Of a DNA stretch of 64,000 nt, positions 8,154 through 20,841 are shown in pieces. Position numbers and translations under genes: made by a program. How positions within the stretch are numbered: position 1 is the first letter of the stretch; each line of letters begins with the position of its first letter. The DNA is taken from the NCBI RefSeq assembly GCF_014207905.1, contig NZ_JACHLB010000003.1, positions 186,001-250,000 of the forward strand. Direction: 5' to 3'. The notes below the pieces were generated by a model. That model did not search any database. It was not told the DNA's origin and worked only from the letters and a program-made list of their open reading frames with translations. The stretch comes from Flavobacterium notoginsengisoli (GTDB lineage Bacteria; Bacteroidota; Bacteroidia; Flavobacteriales; Flavobacteriaceae).

Positions 8154-11100
8154 TTATTTCTCCTGTAAAATTGTAACCGGCCCTAACAATCCCGCTTTCA
8201 ACAACGGCTCTCCTTCTAAACGGAATGGCGCTGTTGTCCAAGTTAATCTTTGTTCTTTTGACAATTTTTGATCGCCAATTAATCTGTTTCTCCAGGTATT
8301 TGTGATTTTAATTACAATCTCATTTTTACCTCTTTTGAGCACTTTCGAAATATCGGCTTTATAAGGAAATGTCCAAAGTGTTCCGCAGTGAATATCATTA
8401 ATGATCACTTCTCCGATATTGCCAATTTCGCCCAAATCCATCCAAATTTTATCTGTGCTTTTTCCTTTCCAAACAAAATCTTTTCTGTAGATTACAGTTC
8501 CTGAATAATACTTAATCTGATCATTTTCAGAAGAGCTCCAATCAAAAAGCTTATTTGTTTTAACAATTTCTTTCGGGCCTTTAAAAGCGGGATCAAATTG
8601 TAATTCCCATTTTTCGTCTAAAGTTTGAACTTTCTCAAATTCAGCTGATTTTCCTTTTGCTAAAACTTCTTTCGTTTGATCTTTAAAAATCACAAAACCA
8701 GATTCGTTAGCATCTAAAGTTATCGAAACAATTGTTCTTCCGTTTTCAATTTTCCAATTGGCTAAAGCTGAAGTTATATCCGTTACAGCATTATACCATT
8801 GCGGAACTTTTCCAGAGATTCTGAAAGAAGCCTCAAAAGAACGTTTTTCTGTTTTCTGATTGGAAATGAAATAAATATCTTCCGTATCCGATTTACGATG
8901 CGCCCAAGCTAATGTTTCGGCTTCAGCTCTATTTAAACTAGGAAAATAAATATCCTGAGTAATTCCGATTGAAGCAAAATCGTTTCCTAAATACGGTAAT
9001 TTGACAACCGTTCCTTTTCCAATTTTCCGTGTTGATGAATTGGCATTATTCCAAATTTCATCAATTACATTCTGCCACTTCTTTTGATCGCTTTCTGAAT
9101 GGATTCCCGGTTGAAGGTTTGGTTTTTCATCTACAAAAATCGTTGCTCCGTCTTTTAGCAACTGCAGAATTTTTTCGGCGGAAGCCAAAGAAAGTATTTT
9201 ATTCGGTGCCATTTTATGACTTCCCGGAAAGAATAAAGCGCCGTATTCGATTCCGCCATCAAAAGAAATTTTTCCGTTTACCACTTTCGCACGATTGATC
9301 AAAACATCGGCATTGAAAGAATCATATTGATATCCATTTAACGGATTAATCCATTGCGATAAATCGGTAATATTTTTAGAATAGGTCACCTCTTTTGGCA
9401 TCTTTGCCGTTGGCTGACCTTCATTTTCTAAACGGATTTTCTCGCTTTCTAGTCTTTCTTTTCCAAACACATTCGGAATAAAAGGAACTAATCGATCTGG
9501 AACAAAAGAACGTGAAGGGAAATCTTCTCCGATAAAAACCGCCAGATCAATCACAGGTTTTCCTTTTTGCAATTGAAACTGTACTCTTTGGCAATAATCA
9601 AACCATGCTCTTCCTGGTTTCCACCAAGTTTGGTCTCTTTGGAAAAAAGTCCCGATATCGTCTAAAGTCATTCCCGGTTTTCTATCCGTCCACGGATTGT
9701 GTACAAAAACGTGATAAAATAAACGATTAATTCCTAAAGCATAATTTCGGTCTGCTGTTGTTTTTAGATTTCCGGGATGTTCGTCCCAATCCATTCGCAG
9801 AGCCGTAAAAGATTCTGCCTGAATAATATCTTTTCCGTAAATATGTCCGCCCGAAATGGCATCTACCATGTCAAAAGGTTTGTCGTGTGTTGGGCTTTTC
9901 AGCCAAAATTCACCACTTGGATAATCAACATATTTATAATGAAGTAAGGCGTCGCTCGTTACAACTGGTGCTACATTTTCTGCACTTAATTTTATGTTGT
10001 TTTCTTTGGCGATTTGTGCTACAGTTCCGTAGAAATTATCAGCCACTAAATCGGCAATGGTTTTTCGGACATCGTATAAAACTTTCTCTGAGAAATCGGC
10101 ACTTTCTACTGGAATTCCAGCCATTACAGGCAAATATTCTATAAGATCATAACCACGTCTCTTTTTAAATTCAGCCTGAAAAACCGAAGACCAGTTTTGG
10201 CTTCCGCATTCCCAACTGTCAAAATGAAGGATTTCTAAAACTTTTGAAGCCAATTCTGGCCCAGCAGAACGAACAGCTTCTCCAAACCAATGATCTAACT
10301 GAAAACGGATTAATTCAGGATTAAATTTATCCACTTCTAATCCTTTTCCTGCTCCTCCAGTTGCATTTTCATGTCCTGTAGAAGTATGACCCATTCGGAT
10401 GATTTTCCATTTTCCTTTTGGTGCTTTCCAGTTTAGGTTTCCGTCAGTATCAACAAAATTGGAGATATTAACTATTTCCGATTTTTGGAATGCATCTGAA
10501 TTTGGAATTTCTTTAGCTGTGGTTTGTGGAGTCAAACGCCAGATTGCGCCTGATTTCCCTTCGTAATTATTAATCAGAGATTGGTTTGAAAGCGTAATTT
10601 TACTCACTTTCAGATTCTGTTTCCACTTCGCAAAATCTAAATCTTCTGCTCCGGGTTCTGTTCCTTTTGGATCGTAAACAAATCTGAAATATTTTGCAGT
10701 TACGGGTGTAATGGTGTGTGTATTTGGGAAATCCATGTCTTGCCAGCCGTGACGTGGTGCAATCATTCTTTCGTGGAATCTAAAATTGATTCCGTCATCA
10801 CTTACTTCTACAATCAGACGTTGTGCTTGAAAATCTCTTCCTTTGGTTTCAATTACAATGGATTTGCAGGTAAAAGGCTGTGCAAATTCATACTGAATCC
10901 ATCCTGCATCGGCAAATTTAAAATTTTCTTCTTTTTTAGGATCTGCCAAAAACGAGGCATCGGTATTGTTGGATGTCGTTACTTTTGGCAATTGCGTCTG
11001 TGAAGTGATTTGGTATTCTTTTATCGGAATCGCAAAAGTGGCAATATCTTTATAATAGTCTTTGTAATGTGCTGGAACTGGCAGTTTTGAAGTCATTTTT

Positions 11101-11543
11101 TTACCGCCTAAAAGTTCCGTCGTTGACCAAACTACTTTTTGCATTGACATTTCTGGCGTAATCCATGGTCCACCTGCAACGGCGAATCCGTCTGCACCGT
11201 GAAAAGCCAATTTCAAACCTAAACGATCTGCTTCTTTAAAAGCCCAATGAATCATATCCCAAAACTCCGGACTTAACTGCAAAACTGGCGGATCTATTAA
11301 TGGCGGATTGACTGGTCCTTTGATCGTCATTAAATATGCCCCCGCAATTCCAGCTTGTTTCATCGCTTCTAAATCGGCTGTAATTCCGACTTTAGAATAT
11401 GCTGATTTCATCCAATACCAATACACCCAAGGTCGTGAGGATTCTAATGTTGGCTGAAAAGTAGTTTCTTTTTTATGGACTTCCTGCGCGGAAAGAAATC
11501 CCACAAGAAGTAACATTAAAAAGAGGTGTTTTTTTTGAAACAT
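8154..11543 (-). CDS. secreted GH106 alpha-L-rhamnosidase
   Basis: 1129-residue exported enzyme of the GH106 family, whose inverting members release L-rhamnose from rhamnogalacturonan side chains and backbones. A signal peptide covers about 1-19 (MLLLVGFLSAQE). The N-terminal family region is distinctive: SRPWVYWYWMKSAYSKVGIT, AGIAGAYLMTIKGPVNPP, KLAFHGADGFAVAGGPWITP. The (beta/alpha)8 core includes HFDSWECGSQNWS, SAENVAPVVTSDAL and FYHVFVHNPWTDRKPGMT. A GH2-like sugar-binding beta-sandwich forms the C-terminus (GEIGNIGEVIINDIHCGTLW). Together with GH78 it gives the locus two kinds of rhamnosidase, pointing to a rhamnose-rich pectin target. Catalytic Glu residues cannot be numbered with certainty here. 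Confidence 0.9.
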   Translation of the reverse strand: MFQKKHLFLMLLLVGFLSAQEVHKKETTFQPTLESSRPWVYWYWMKSAYSKVGITADLEAMKQAGIAGAYLMTIKGPVNPPLIDPPVLQLSPEFWDMIHWAFKEADRLGLKLAFHGADGFAVAGGPWITPEMSMQKVVWSTTELLGGKKMTSKLPVPAHYKDYYKDIATFAIPIKEYQITSQTQLPKVTTSNNTDASFLADPKKEENFKFADAGWIQYEFAQPFTCKSIVIETKGRDFQAQRLIVEVSDDGINFRFHERMIAPRHGWQDMDFPNTHTITPVTAKYFRFVYDPKGTEPGAEDLDFAKWKQNLKVSKITLSNQSLINNYEGKSGAIWRLTPQTTAKEIPNSDAFQKSEIVNISNFVDTDGNLNWKAPKGKWKIIRMGHTSTGHENATGGAGKGLEVDKFNPELIRFQLDHWFGEAVRSAGPELASKVLEILHFDSWECGSQNWSSVFQAEFKKRRGYDLIEYLPVMAGIPVESADFSEKVLYDVRKTIADLVADNFYGTVAQIAKENNIKLSAENVAPVVTSDALLHYKYVDYPSGEFWLKSPTHDKPFDMVDAISGGHIYGKDIIQAESFTALRMDWDEHPGNLKTTADRNYALGINRLFYHVFVHNPWTDRKPGMTLDDIGTFFQRDQTWWKPGRAWFDYCQRVQFQLQKGKPVIDLAVFIGEDFPSRSFVPDRLVPFIPNVFGKERLESEKIRLENEGQPTAKMPKEVTYSKNITDLSQWINPLNGYQYDSFNADVLINRAKVVNGKISFDGGIEYGALFFPGSHKMAPNKILSLASAEKILQLLKDGATIFVDEKPNLQPGIHSESDQKKWQNVIDEIWNNANSSTRKIGKGTVVKLPYLGNDFASIGITQDIYFPSLNRAEAETLAWAHRKSDTEDIYFISNQKTEKRSFEASFRISGKVPQWYNAVTDITSALANWKIENGRTIVSITLDANESGFVIFKDQTKEVLAKGKSAEFEKVQTLDEKWELQFDPAFKGPKEIVKTNKLFDWSSSENDQIKYYSGTVIYRKDFVWKGKSTDKIWMDLGEIGNIGEVIINDIHCGTLWTFPYKADISKVLKRGKNEIVIKITNTWRNRLIGDQKLSKEQRLTWTTAPFRLEGEPLLKAGLLGPVTILQEK

Positions 11544-11566
11544 TTTAATTGTTTTTAACCGTTTTG

Positions 11567-11673
11567 TTTGTCATTTCGACGAAAGGAGAAATCTTCGAAA
11601 GAAACTCTACAAAAATTAGATTCTCGTTACGGAGCTACTCGTGAAGATTTCTCCTTTCGTCGAAATGACAAAC
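11567..11673. repeat. about 105-bp palindromic repeat (GTCATTTCGACGAA family), copy 1
   Basis: Arms TTTGTCATTTCGACGAAAGG and its complement CCTTTCGTCGAAATGACAAA enclose a semi-conserved core (AAACTCTACAAA and GGAGCTACT). Copies 2 and 3 lie at 18279-18381 and 20912-21013, all in gaps of the pectin block. The core is shared as well as the arms, which argues for a mobile or copied element and not a chance hairpin. Confidence 0.85.
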
Positions 11674-11704
11674 TTTATCTTTAATCTTTAGTTCTTAATT
11701 TTAA

Positions 11705-11760
11705 AATTATCAATTATCAATTATCAATTATCAATTATCAATTATCAATTATCAATTATC
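11705..11760. repeat. tandem heptamer repeat (AATTATC)8
   Basis: Eight exact copies of AATTATC end two bases before the stop codon of the GH2 gene (TAA read from 11765-11763). Copy number is likely to vary by slippage. Its position at a 3' end suggests an effect on mRNA decay or termination, not on coding. Confidence 0.95.
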
Positions 11761-11762
11761 AA

Positions 11763-15193
<3,431 letters not shown>

Positions 15194-15239
15194 TGAAGAC
15201 GTTTTACTTTTCACATTTAACATCTCACACTTAACTCAA

Positions 15240-16364
15240 TTATTGTTTCTTCTTTTTCTCCGGCGGAGCCACAAAATTCAATTTGCTTTTTCCTAAATCT
15301 TTAGAAGTTGCGATTGCAATTCCTCTTTGTTCTGCTTTGTTAACAGCACAGTAAAAATGATACACAACGCCGTCATGTTTTACTACAAAAGATTTATGAG
15401 CAAACAAATCATCATATGGTTCTGATGATTTAACTAAGTCATCGCCTTTCCAGTCCGTCCAGTTTACTAAATCATTCGAAACAGCAAAACGGTTAAAGGC
15501 ACCTTGATTCCAACCCGTCCAGAAAGCTCCGAAATAGAACATCACCCAAGTATCATTAATACGCTGAATATAAGCATCTCCCGAAATACCTTTATGATGA
15601 TTGATTAATGGTTTATCGCCATAACGTTTCCATGTTTTCATATCGTTTGATACCGCCATCGCGATACGTTCTGCACCTTTTGCAGGATTTAAACTATCGC
15701 CACGAGCATTGTAATACATGATAAAATTGTGTCCAGTCAATTTATCTTTATCGCGAATCACACTGTTTTTGTACATCGTGCTATTGTCCCACCATTTGGC
15801 GTCTTTATCTTTTGGCGTCAAAACCGGATTTTCTAACCTTTGAAACTCGTGTGGTTTTGTTGGCGATTCTTTGGTATACGCCATTCCGATTGATAAAACG
15901 CCTGCTTCGTAACCTTTGCTGTCTCCGCCAAAATAACTCATCCAGTATTTGTCATCGAATTTTTCCCATCCGTAGCTTCCGCCCCAAGTCAGATCCTGCA
16001 ACGAAATATATCCAGCTTTTTGGTTAACGTCCCAATGTTTTTCGTTTTCTGAGAATGACATTACTTTTCCTAAATGTTTCCAATCTAAAAGATTGTCGCT
16101 TTCTGCCAACCAAGTTTCATAACCTCTTCCGTCGTAAATTAAATACGTCATATACCATTTCCCGTCTTTTCTAAAGACGCTCGGACAATCCATTTTGTAT
16201 GAGTTGTCGGTAGGAACCATCACCAAACCGTATTTGTAAGGCGTTTTGATTTCTTCGTAAATCTCCTGCATTACGCTATCGGTAATTTCTCTTTTCTTGT
16301 ATTTGGTTGCACAGCTGGTTATGGCAAGTGCTGAAATGGCTACGATTAGATATTTAATTTTCAT
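15240..16364 (-). CDS. lipoprotein with five-bladed beta-propeller, GH43/GH117-type clan
   Basis: 374-residue predicted lipoprotein: the signal sequence ends in ALAITSC with Cys18 as the lipidation site. The body has the repeated-blade look of GH43-like hydrolases: DCPSVFRKDGKWYMTYLIY in the first blade, then ETWLAESDNLLDWKHLGKV, HNFIMYYNARG, AMAVSNDMKTWKRYG, VMFYFGAFWTGWNQGAF and VYHFYCAVNK. In this clan an Asp in the first blade acts as base, and the Asp of DCPSVF fits that place. Its place between GH2 and another propeller protein suggests arabinose or galactose side-chain removal from pectin. Subfamily and activity are not assignable by eye. Confidence 0.75.
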   Translation of the reverse strand: MKIKYLIVAISALAITSCATKYKKREITDSVMQEIYEEIKTPYKYGLVMVPTDNSYKMDCPSVFRKDGKWYMTYLIYDGRGYETWLAESDNLLDWKHLGKVMSFSENEKHWDVNQKAGYISLQDLTWGGSYGWEKFDDKYWMSYFGGDSKGYEAGVLSIGMAYTKESPTKPHEFQRLENPVLTPKDKDAKWWDNSTMYKNSVIRDKDKLTGHNFIMYYNARGDSLNPAKGAERIAMAVSNDMKTWKRYGDKPLINHHKGISGDAYIQRINDTWVMFYFGAFWTGWNQGAFNRFAVSNDLVNWTDWKGDDLVKSSEPYDDLFAHKSFVVKHDGVVYHFYCAVNKAEQRGIAIATSKDLGKSKLNFVAPPEKKKKQ

Positions 16365-16379
16365 TTTGGTTATGTTTAG

Positions 16380-16550
16380 TTTGCCACGAAGGCGCTAAGG
16401 CTCTAAGTTTTTTTGTTTTGTTTGCGAACAATTTAATCTCGCAAAGTCACAGAGTCGCAAAGTTTCTATTCTCTATATTCTATTCTCTATATTCTAAAAT
16501 CTTGCTTCTTGCATCTTGCTTCTTGCATCTTTCTTCTTCCCCCACTCTCT
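16380..16550. repeat. intergenic palindrome remnant followed by low-complexity pyrimidine-rich repeats
   Basis: Begins with GCCACGAAGGCGCTAAGGCT, similar to the long hairpins at 43831 and 63277, then CGCAAAGTCACAGAGTCGC. From about 16466 it becomes short tandem repeats: TTCTCTATATTCTA twice and CTTGCTTCTTGCAT twice, ending just before the stop of the upstream propeller gene. Confidence 0.6.
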
Positions 16551-16551
16551 T

Positions 16552-18228
16552 CTATTTCTTCAATTCTTTTAATTTAGAATCCATTACATCTCTGTTCAGT
16601 TTTACTTTTACCATTCCTGTTGGATGAAATCTTCTTTTCAAGTCAATTGCATTGTATACTATTGTGTAAACGTCATTTCCTTCTGGAATTAAGCAAAGCG
16701 GAGTTCTCATAATATCCCACCATTTATCTACTTTGGTTTCTATTGGTAAATAATGTGCTTCTGCCCAATTAACGCCGTCTGCTGATAATGAATACGCAAT
16801 CATGTTTGGTAAATGATGTCCCCAGCCGTCTGGACCTCCGTCGAAAATCGCGATGTACAGGCCGTTTGGTAATTGACTTACGATTGGATTTTCAACAAAT
16901 AGCGGATGCATCGTTTTAATTGGTTCCAAACCTTTATTCATTCTCAACCAAGGGCCTTCTAAACTTTTTGATTCGGCTAAAGCCACAAACCAGCCTTTTC
17001 CCGATTTCTTCGGATAATCTGCCCATGAATTGAACGGATACGCACCACTGTAAAATCCGAAATATTTATCTCCAACTTGATATGGAAAAAACGAAGCAAC
17101 ACCTTGACGTCCCTCCCAAGGCTGAGAATCTAATCCGGGTTCCATGATAATTCCCATATCTTTATAAGGACCACCGATTCCATTGATTCCGTCAACAGTC
17201 GATTCGCAACGCCAAATTCTTCCAAAGGAATGATTTGGTTCTATTTCTTTACTAACCGTATACGCCAAATAATAGCCATACCATTTGTTTGCTTTTTCAT
17301 TGAAAATCGGCATGTAAGACCAAATCGCTGCGCGACGATCATTCATTGGATTATCATCTTCTGTAACAGCGTAAACACCGCTTGCTTGGTAGATTGTAGA
17401 TTCTCTTTTCCAATGAATGGCATCTTTACTCGTCCAATGTCCGATTTTAGTTTTTACACGATCATAATAGTAATCAACACCTTTTTCCCCTGCTCTTTCG
17501 GTTGGAAACATATGATAGGTATCGCCAACTTTTACCACACGTCCACCTTCAAAACCTCCCTGAATTCCTTCTGTTCCAGACATTCCTTCATCAATAACAG
17601 GTTTGTTTTCTCCGCCGATAATTTCGAAAAGCGGTTTTTCATCTGAAAAACCTTCTACGATAAAGGTTGGATTCCAAAGTTTCCCGTCTGGAAGATTGGC
17701 ATTTCTTGGTTCTAGTTTTTCAGATGCATTTACCACTCCTAAAATGGCGAATAATCCTTTTCCAAAATTTAATATTTGAGTTCCTTTTGAGAAAGAAACC
17801 GCATAAATATTTGCTGGAGGCAATCCTGTTATAGTTATTCCGTTTTCTAAAATTAATTTGGCATTTTGAAGTTTATCAGCTTGAAGATATTCTGAATTAT
17901 TTTCTTGAAAAACGCCAATCAAAACCGTTACTGGTTCTTTAAATTTTAATTGTAACGGAGAATTAGTCCCATTTTTATAGGCTTCTAAAGGAAGTTCAAT
18001 ACCTGTTAACCCTTGCAATTCTGGAGCTAAACGGAAAATATTGTGTTTGCTTCCTGAAAATACATGCGCGTATTGTGTGGTTTTGAACGTTTTGTATTTT
18101 GATTTTACAATTTCAAATGAGGCTGATTTCCATGCTGTTGTTTGTGCTGTGGATTGAATGCAGACAGCCAATAGCATTAGGAAAGCGGTTTTTAATTTGA
18201 TGTTGTATTTTTTCTTTTTTGAAGACAT
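16552..18228 (-). CDS. secreted five-bladed beta-propeller glycosidase-like protein with N-terminal beta domain
   Basis: 558-residue exported protein. A basic start and hydrophobic stretch (AFLMLLAVCIQSTAQ) form the signal, ending about residue 29. Residues about 30-190 form a beta-rich domain unlike the propeller; the propeller follows from about 205. Typical blade phrases are GFEGGRVVKVGDTYHMFPTE, KIGHWTSKDAIHWKRESTI, RAAIWSYMPIFNEKANKWYG, KYFGFYSGAYPFNSW, PIVSQLPNGLYIAIFDGGP and IAYSLSADGVNWAEAHYLP. These match GH43/GH130-like families in style, but I cannot place it in a numbered family. It probably acts on a pectin side chain together with the neighbouring lipoprotein. Confidence 0.65.
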   Translation of the reverse strand: MSSKKKKYNIKLKTAFLMLLAVCIQSTAQTTAWKSASFEIVKSKYKTFKTTQYAHVFSGSKHNIFRLAPELQGLTGIELPLEAYKNGTNSPLQLKFKEPVTVLIGVFQENNSEYLQADKLQNAKLILENGITITGLPPANIYAVSFSKGTQILNFGKGLFAILGVVNASEKLEPRNANLPDGKLWNPTFIVEGFSDEKPLFEIIGGENKPVIDEGMSGTEGIQGGFEGGRVVKVGDTYHMFPTERAGEKGVDYYYDRVKTKIGHWTSKDAIHWKRESTIYQASGVYAVTEDDNPMNDRRAAIWSYMPIFNEKANKWYGYYLAYTVSKEIEPNHSFGRIWRCESTVDGINGIGGPYKDMGIIMEPGLDSQPWEGRQGVASFFPYQVGDKYFGFYSGAYPFNSWADYPKKSGKGWFVALAESKSLEGPWLRMNKGLEPIKTMHPLFVENPIVSQLPNGLYIAIFDGGPDGWGHHLPNMIAYSLSADGVNWAEAHYLPIETKVDKWWDIMRTPLCLIPEGNDVYTIVYNAIDLKRRFHPTGMVKVKLNRDVMDSKLKELKK

Positions 18229-18278
18229 TGGTTTTTTATTTTTTGGCTTTTATTCTTTTAATGCATTTCCCCAATCTT

Positions 18279-18381
18279 GTCATTTCGAGGAACGAGAAAT
18301 CTTCGTGAGAAACTCTACAAACATTGGCGACATTCTGTGAGGAGCTACTTGCGAAGATTTCTCCTTACGTCGAAATGACAA
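18279..18381. repeat. about 105-bp palindromic repeat (GTCATTTCGACGAA family), copy 2
   Basis: Arms GTCATTTCGAGGAACGAGAA and TTCTCCTTACGTCGAAATGAC enclose the same core phrases as copy 1 (AAACTCTACAAA, GAGGAGCTACTTGCGAAG). The arms are more diverged than in the other copies. It lies between the GH78 and propeller genes; at 18462-18490 low-complexity TAATTACTAATCACTAA precedes the GH78 stop. Confidence 0.8.
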
Positions 18382-18490
18382 ACTGTACGTGATAATCTTT
18401 GTGGTTACGAGTGTGATTCCTCCTTCATCGGAATAACAAACTAGACGTTATAAACTATTGGCTAATTACTAATTACTAATCACTAACAAC

Positions 18491-20677
18491 TCACAAAGCC
18501 TTATAACTCACTTTATACTCCACATTCGGTTTTACAATCAATTGATATTTATTTTTGGCTAATTCCGTAATTGTTCCAGAATTTGTTTTTGGTCTTGTTG
18601 CACTTTCAAAAATCAATTTTCCCTGTCCTTCGCCTGATTTTACTTTGATTTCTTTGGTACTGCAATACACAGCAACTTCTCCGTTTGGTGTTGGTACTTT
18701 TCCTTCCATCCATTTTAAACCGCCCAAACTTGGTTTGATTTCGTATTCTGAATATCCTGGAGCAGTTGGTTTTACACCCAAATAATATTTTCCTAATAAA
18801 TAAATCGGACTTGCTCCCCAAGCGTGGCAAAGGCTTTTTCCGTAAGGACGACCGTACATGGTTAAATGCTCTTTTCCTTTTTTGTTCGGGTTGTATTCTT
18901 CCCAGAAAGATGTTGCGCCTTCATTCAACATTCCGCCCCAATAATCTTTCATTTCTTTTAGAACATAGTTTTGCTCGCCCATCGCACACAAAGCTTCCAA
19001 CTCGTAAAAACGCATGTATGGTGTTGTAATTTGAAGAACATCTTTATTCAACAACACTTTATTTTTTACGCTTTGCTTTTGTTCTTCATTAAAATAATTG
19101 AAGAAAATACCAAACATATTTGCGTATCTGGTTACGATGTTTTGAATTTTTCCATCGATACGCTGGTGTTTCATCACGTTTTCTTTTTTATCCCAAAAAA
19201 CATCAAATAATTTGGTTTTTAAATCAGTTCCTAATTTTTGATATTGTTTTTGATCTTCGGTTTTACCAGCAATTTCAGCACTTACTGCCATCGCTTCTAA
19301 ACTTCTCGCTAAAAGCATTTGCTCAAAACTGACTTCGCCTGTTTTTGGCAATCCGTCTGCCCAGTCAATGAAAACCCAGTCGCCTTCTAATGGTTCAAGG
19401 AATCCGTTTTTGTTTCTTCTTTCTAAACAGAAATCCATAAGAGATTTCATTCTTGGATAAAAAGTTTTGATAAATTTTGTATCTCCTGTGTGCAAGTAAT
19501 AATCGTAAACTCCAACAAACCAATACAGCGAATAATCCATTATAATGTTTACGTGAGCCGTTACAGGATCTTTTCCACGAAGTGCTAAAAGTGTTCTTTC
19601 TACAGAAGCCGAATCAAAGAATAGATAATAATTCATTAAATAGCTTTGATAAGCATCACCAGACCAAACCCAGCGGTCGCGTTTGATTCCATCGATAAAA
19701 AATTCACGAGAAGTCAAATGCATCGTATAAGCCGACACATCCCAAATCTTATTTAATTGTTCGTCTGATGATTTGAATGCTCCACGATAATCTAATGGCA
19801 GATATTCATAAAGCATCGAAATAGAATCGTATTTTACTCCTGCATCTGCTTGGACTTGAACATAACGGAATGCTTTTGAACCGTCATGCGTATAAGTTTC
19901 AGATTGTTTTCCGTCAAAAGATAAATGGTCTAAAGTTTCGCATTTGGCAGAATCCAAAGCTTCTTCACGAGATTCTCCATAGTAAAGAGCTAATTTTCCT
20001 TTTCCTTTTAAACCGTGAATTTTAATGTAACCAAAAGTTTCTTTTCCAAAATCTATCAACTGACCCGCTCCAATTTTTTCTGTTTTTTTAGCGCTTAAAG
20101 GTTTTGTTGTTAATTTGAATCCGGAAGGTTTACTTTCTGGCGAATTAAAATTCCAGGAACCAACTGGAACCCATGGCGTCCCAGATTGTTGCGCTTTTCC
20201 AGTTTCGTCAATCCAGAGTTTGTCTTCGTTGGTTACTTTCCATGAAGCATCAGATTTAACGTATTTTCCATTTATATAAATAGCCGGCAAAACTTCCTGA
20301 TTATACACTTTAAAAGAAATTTTGTGTTTTCCGGCAGGAACTGCAATTGATTTTGGCTGTCCGTAAATTTGAACGCCGTCTAAAAGTAATTGAAAAGGCC
20401 CTTCTGAGTAAATTTTTACCTCGTCTGGCTGTGGAATATCTACTTCTGTTTGAAAAGTAACCAAAGCATACGGACTGTAATATTGCCAAAGCGGAGGAAA
20501 TACCGCTTCACGTTCTGTACGTCTTACCTGCATTTTATTGCTTAACCAAACTTCAAAATCCCCTGGATACCAGATCCATGTCGCTTCTTTTGTTTTTTCC
20601 TGCGCAAATGAAAGCGAACAAGAAAAAAGGGCAACAAAAAGAAGTAAAATCTTGAAAATTGGAAAGCGGTTTAGCAT
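18491..20677 (-). CDS. secreted GH78 alpha-L-rhamnosidase
   Basis: Inverting alpha-L-rhamnosidase of GH78, here 728 residues from the ATG at 20677. I prefer that start to a longer frame because it begins the signal peptide MLNRFPIFKILLLFVALFSC, cleaved after LSFAQ. N-terminal beta-sandwich domains precede an (alpha/alpha)6 barrel. Active-site motifs: FFIDGIKRDRWVWSGDA corresponds to the family's acid-containing segment, and NEGATSFWEEYNP holds the Glu that activates water in the family. SLCHAWGASPIYLLGKYYLG precedes a C-terminal beta-sandwich. It is the first gene of the pectin-degradation block, with a 439-bp upstream region; a promoter is not clear by eye. Confidence 0.93.
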   Translation of the reverse strand: MLNRFPIFKILLLFVALFSCSLSFAQEKTKEATWIWYPGDFEVWLSNKMQVRRTEREAVFPPLWQYYSPYALVTFQTEVDIPQPDEVKIYSEGPFQLLLDGVQIYGQPKSIAVPAGKHKISFKVYNQEVLPAIYINGKYVKSDASWKVTNEDKLWIDETGKAQQSGTPWVPVGSWNFNSPESKPSGFKLTTKPLSAKKTEKIGAGQLIDFGKETFGYIKIHGLKGKGKLALYYGESREEALDSAKCETLDHLSFDGKQSETYTHDGSKAFRYVQVQADAGVKYDSISMLYEYLPLDYRGAFKSSDEQLNKIWDVSAYTMHLTSREFFIDGIKRDRWVWSGDAYQSYLMNYYLFFDSASVERTLLALRGKDPVTAHVNIIMDYSLYWFVGVYDYYLHTGDTKFIKTFYPRMKSLMDFCLERRNKNGFLEPLEGDWVFIDWADGLPKTGEVSFEQMLLARSLEAMAVSAEIAGKTEDQKQYQKLGTDLKTKLFDVFWDKKENVMKHQRIDGKIQNIVTRYANMFGIFFNYFNEEQKQSVKNKVLLNKDVLQITTPYMRFYELEALCAMGEQNYVLKEMKDYWGGMLNEGATSFWEEYNPNKKGKEHLTMYGRPYGKSLCHAWGASPIYLLGKYYLGVKPTAPGYSEYEIKPSLGGLKWMEGKVPTPNGEVAVYCSTKEIKVKSGEGQGKLIFESATRPKTNSGTITELAKNKYQLIVKPNVEYKVSYKAL

Positions 20678-20841
20678 AGTAAGTTTATTTTGGGAATAAA
20701 GATAAGTGTTATTATCACATTTCACACCCTGCACTATCCTGTTATTTTATAAAAAACAATACTATTTGATAATTTTTTAAGGGAAAAATTATGAGTTATA
20801 ACTTTTTTAGTACTAAAAAAAATGATGTTACAATTTTTATG

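Noticed and set aside
11705..11760. Tandem heptamers as a CRISPR or iteron array
   Set aside because: There are no spacers between units and no replication gene nearby; it is a simple-sequence array.
17230..17646. 138-codon open frame on the plus strand
   Set aside because: It is antisense to the propeller gene, rich in Phe/Ile/Asn as expected for a shadow frame, with no start signal.
20678..20734. N-terminal extension of the GH78 protein
   Set aside because: It adds 19 residues without signal character ahead of an ideal signal peptide start at 20677.
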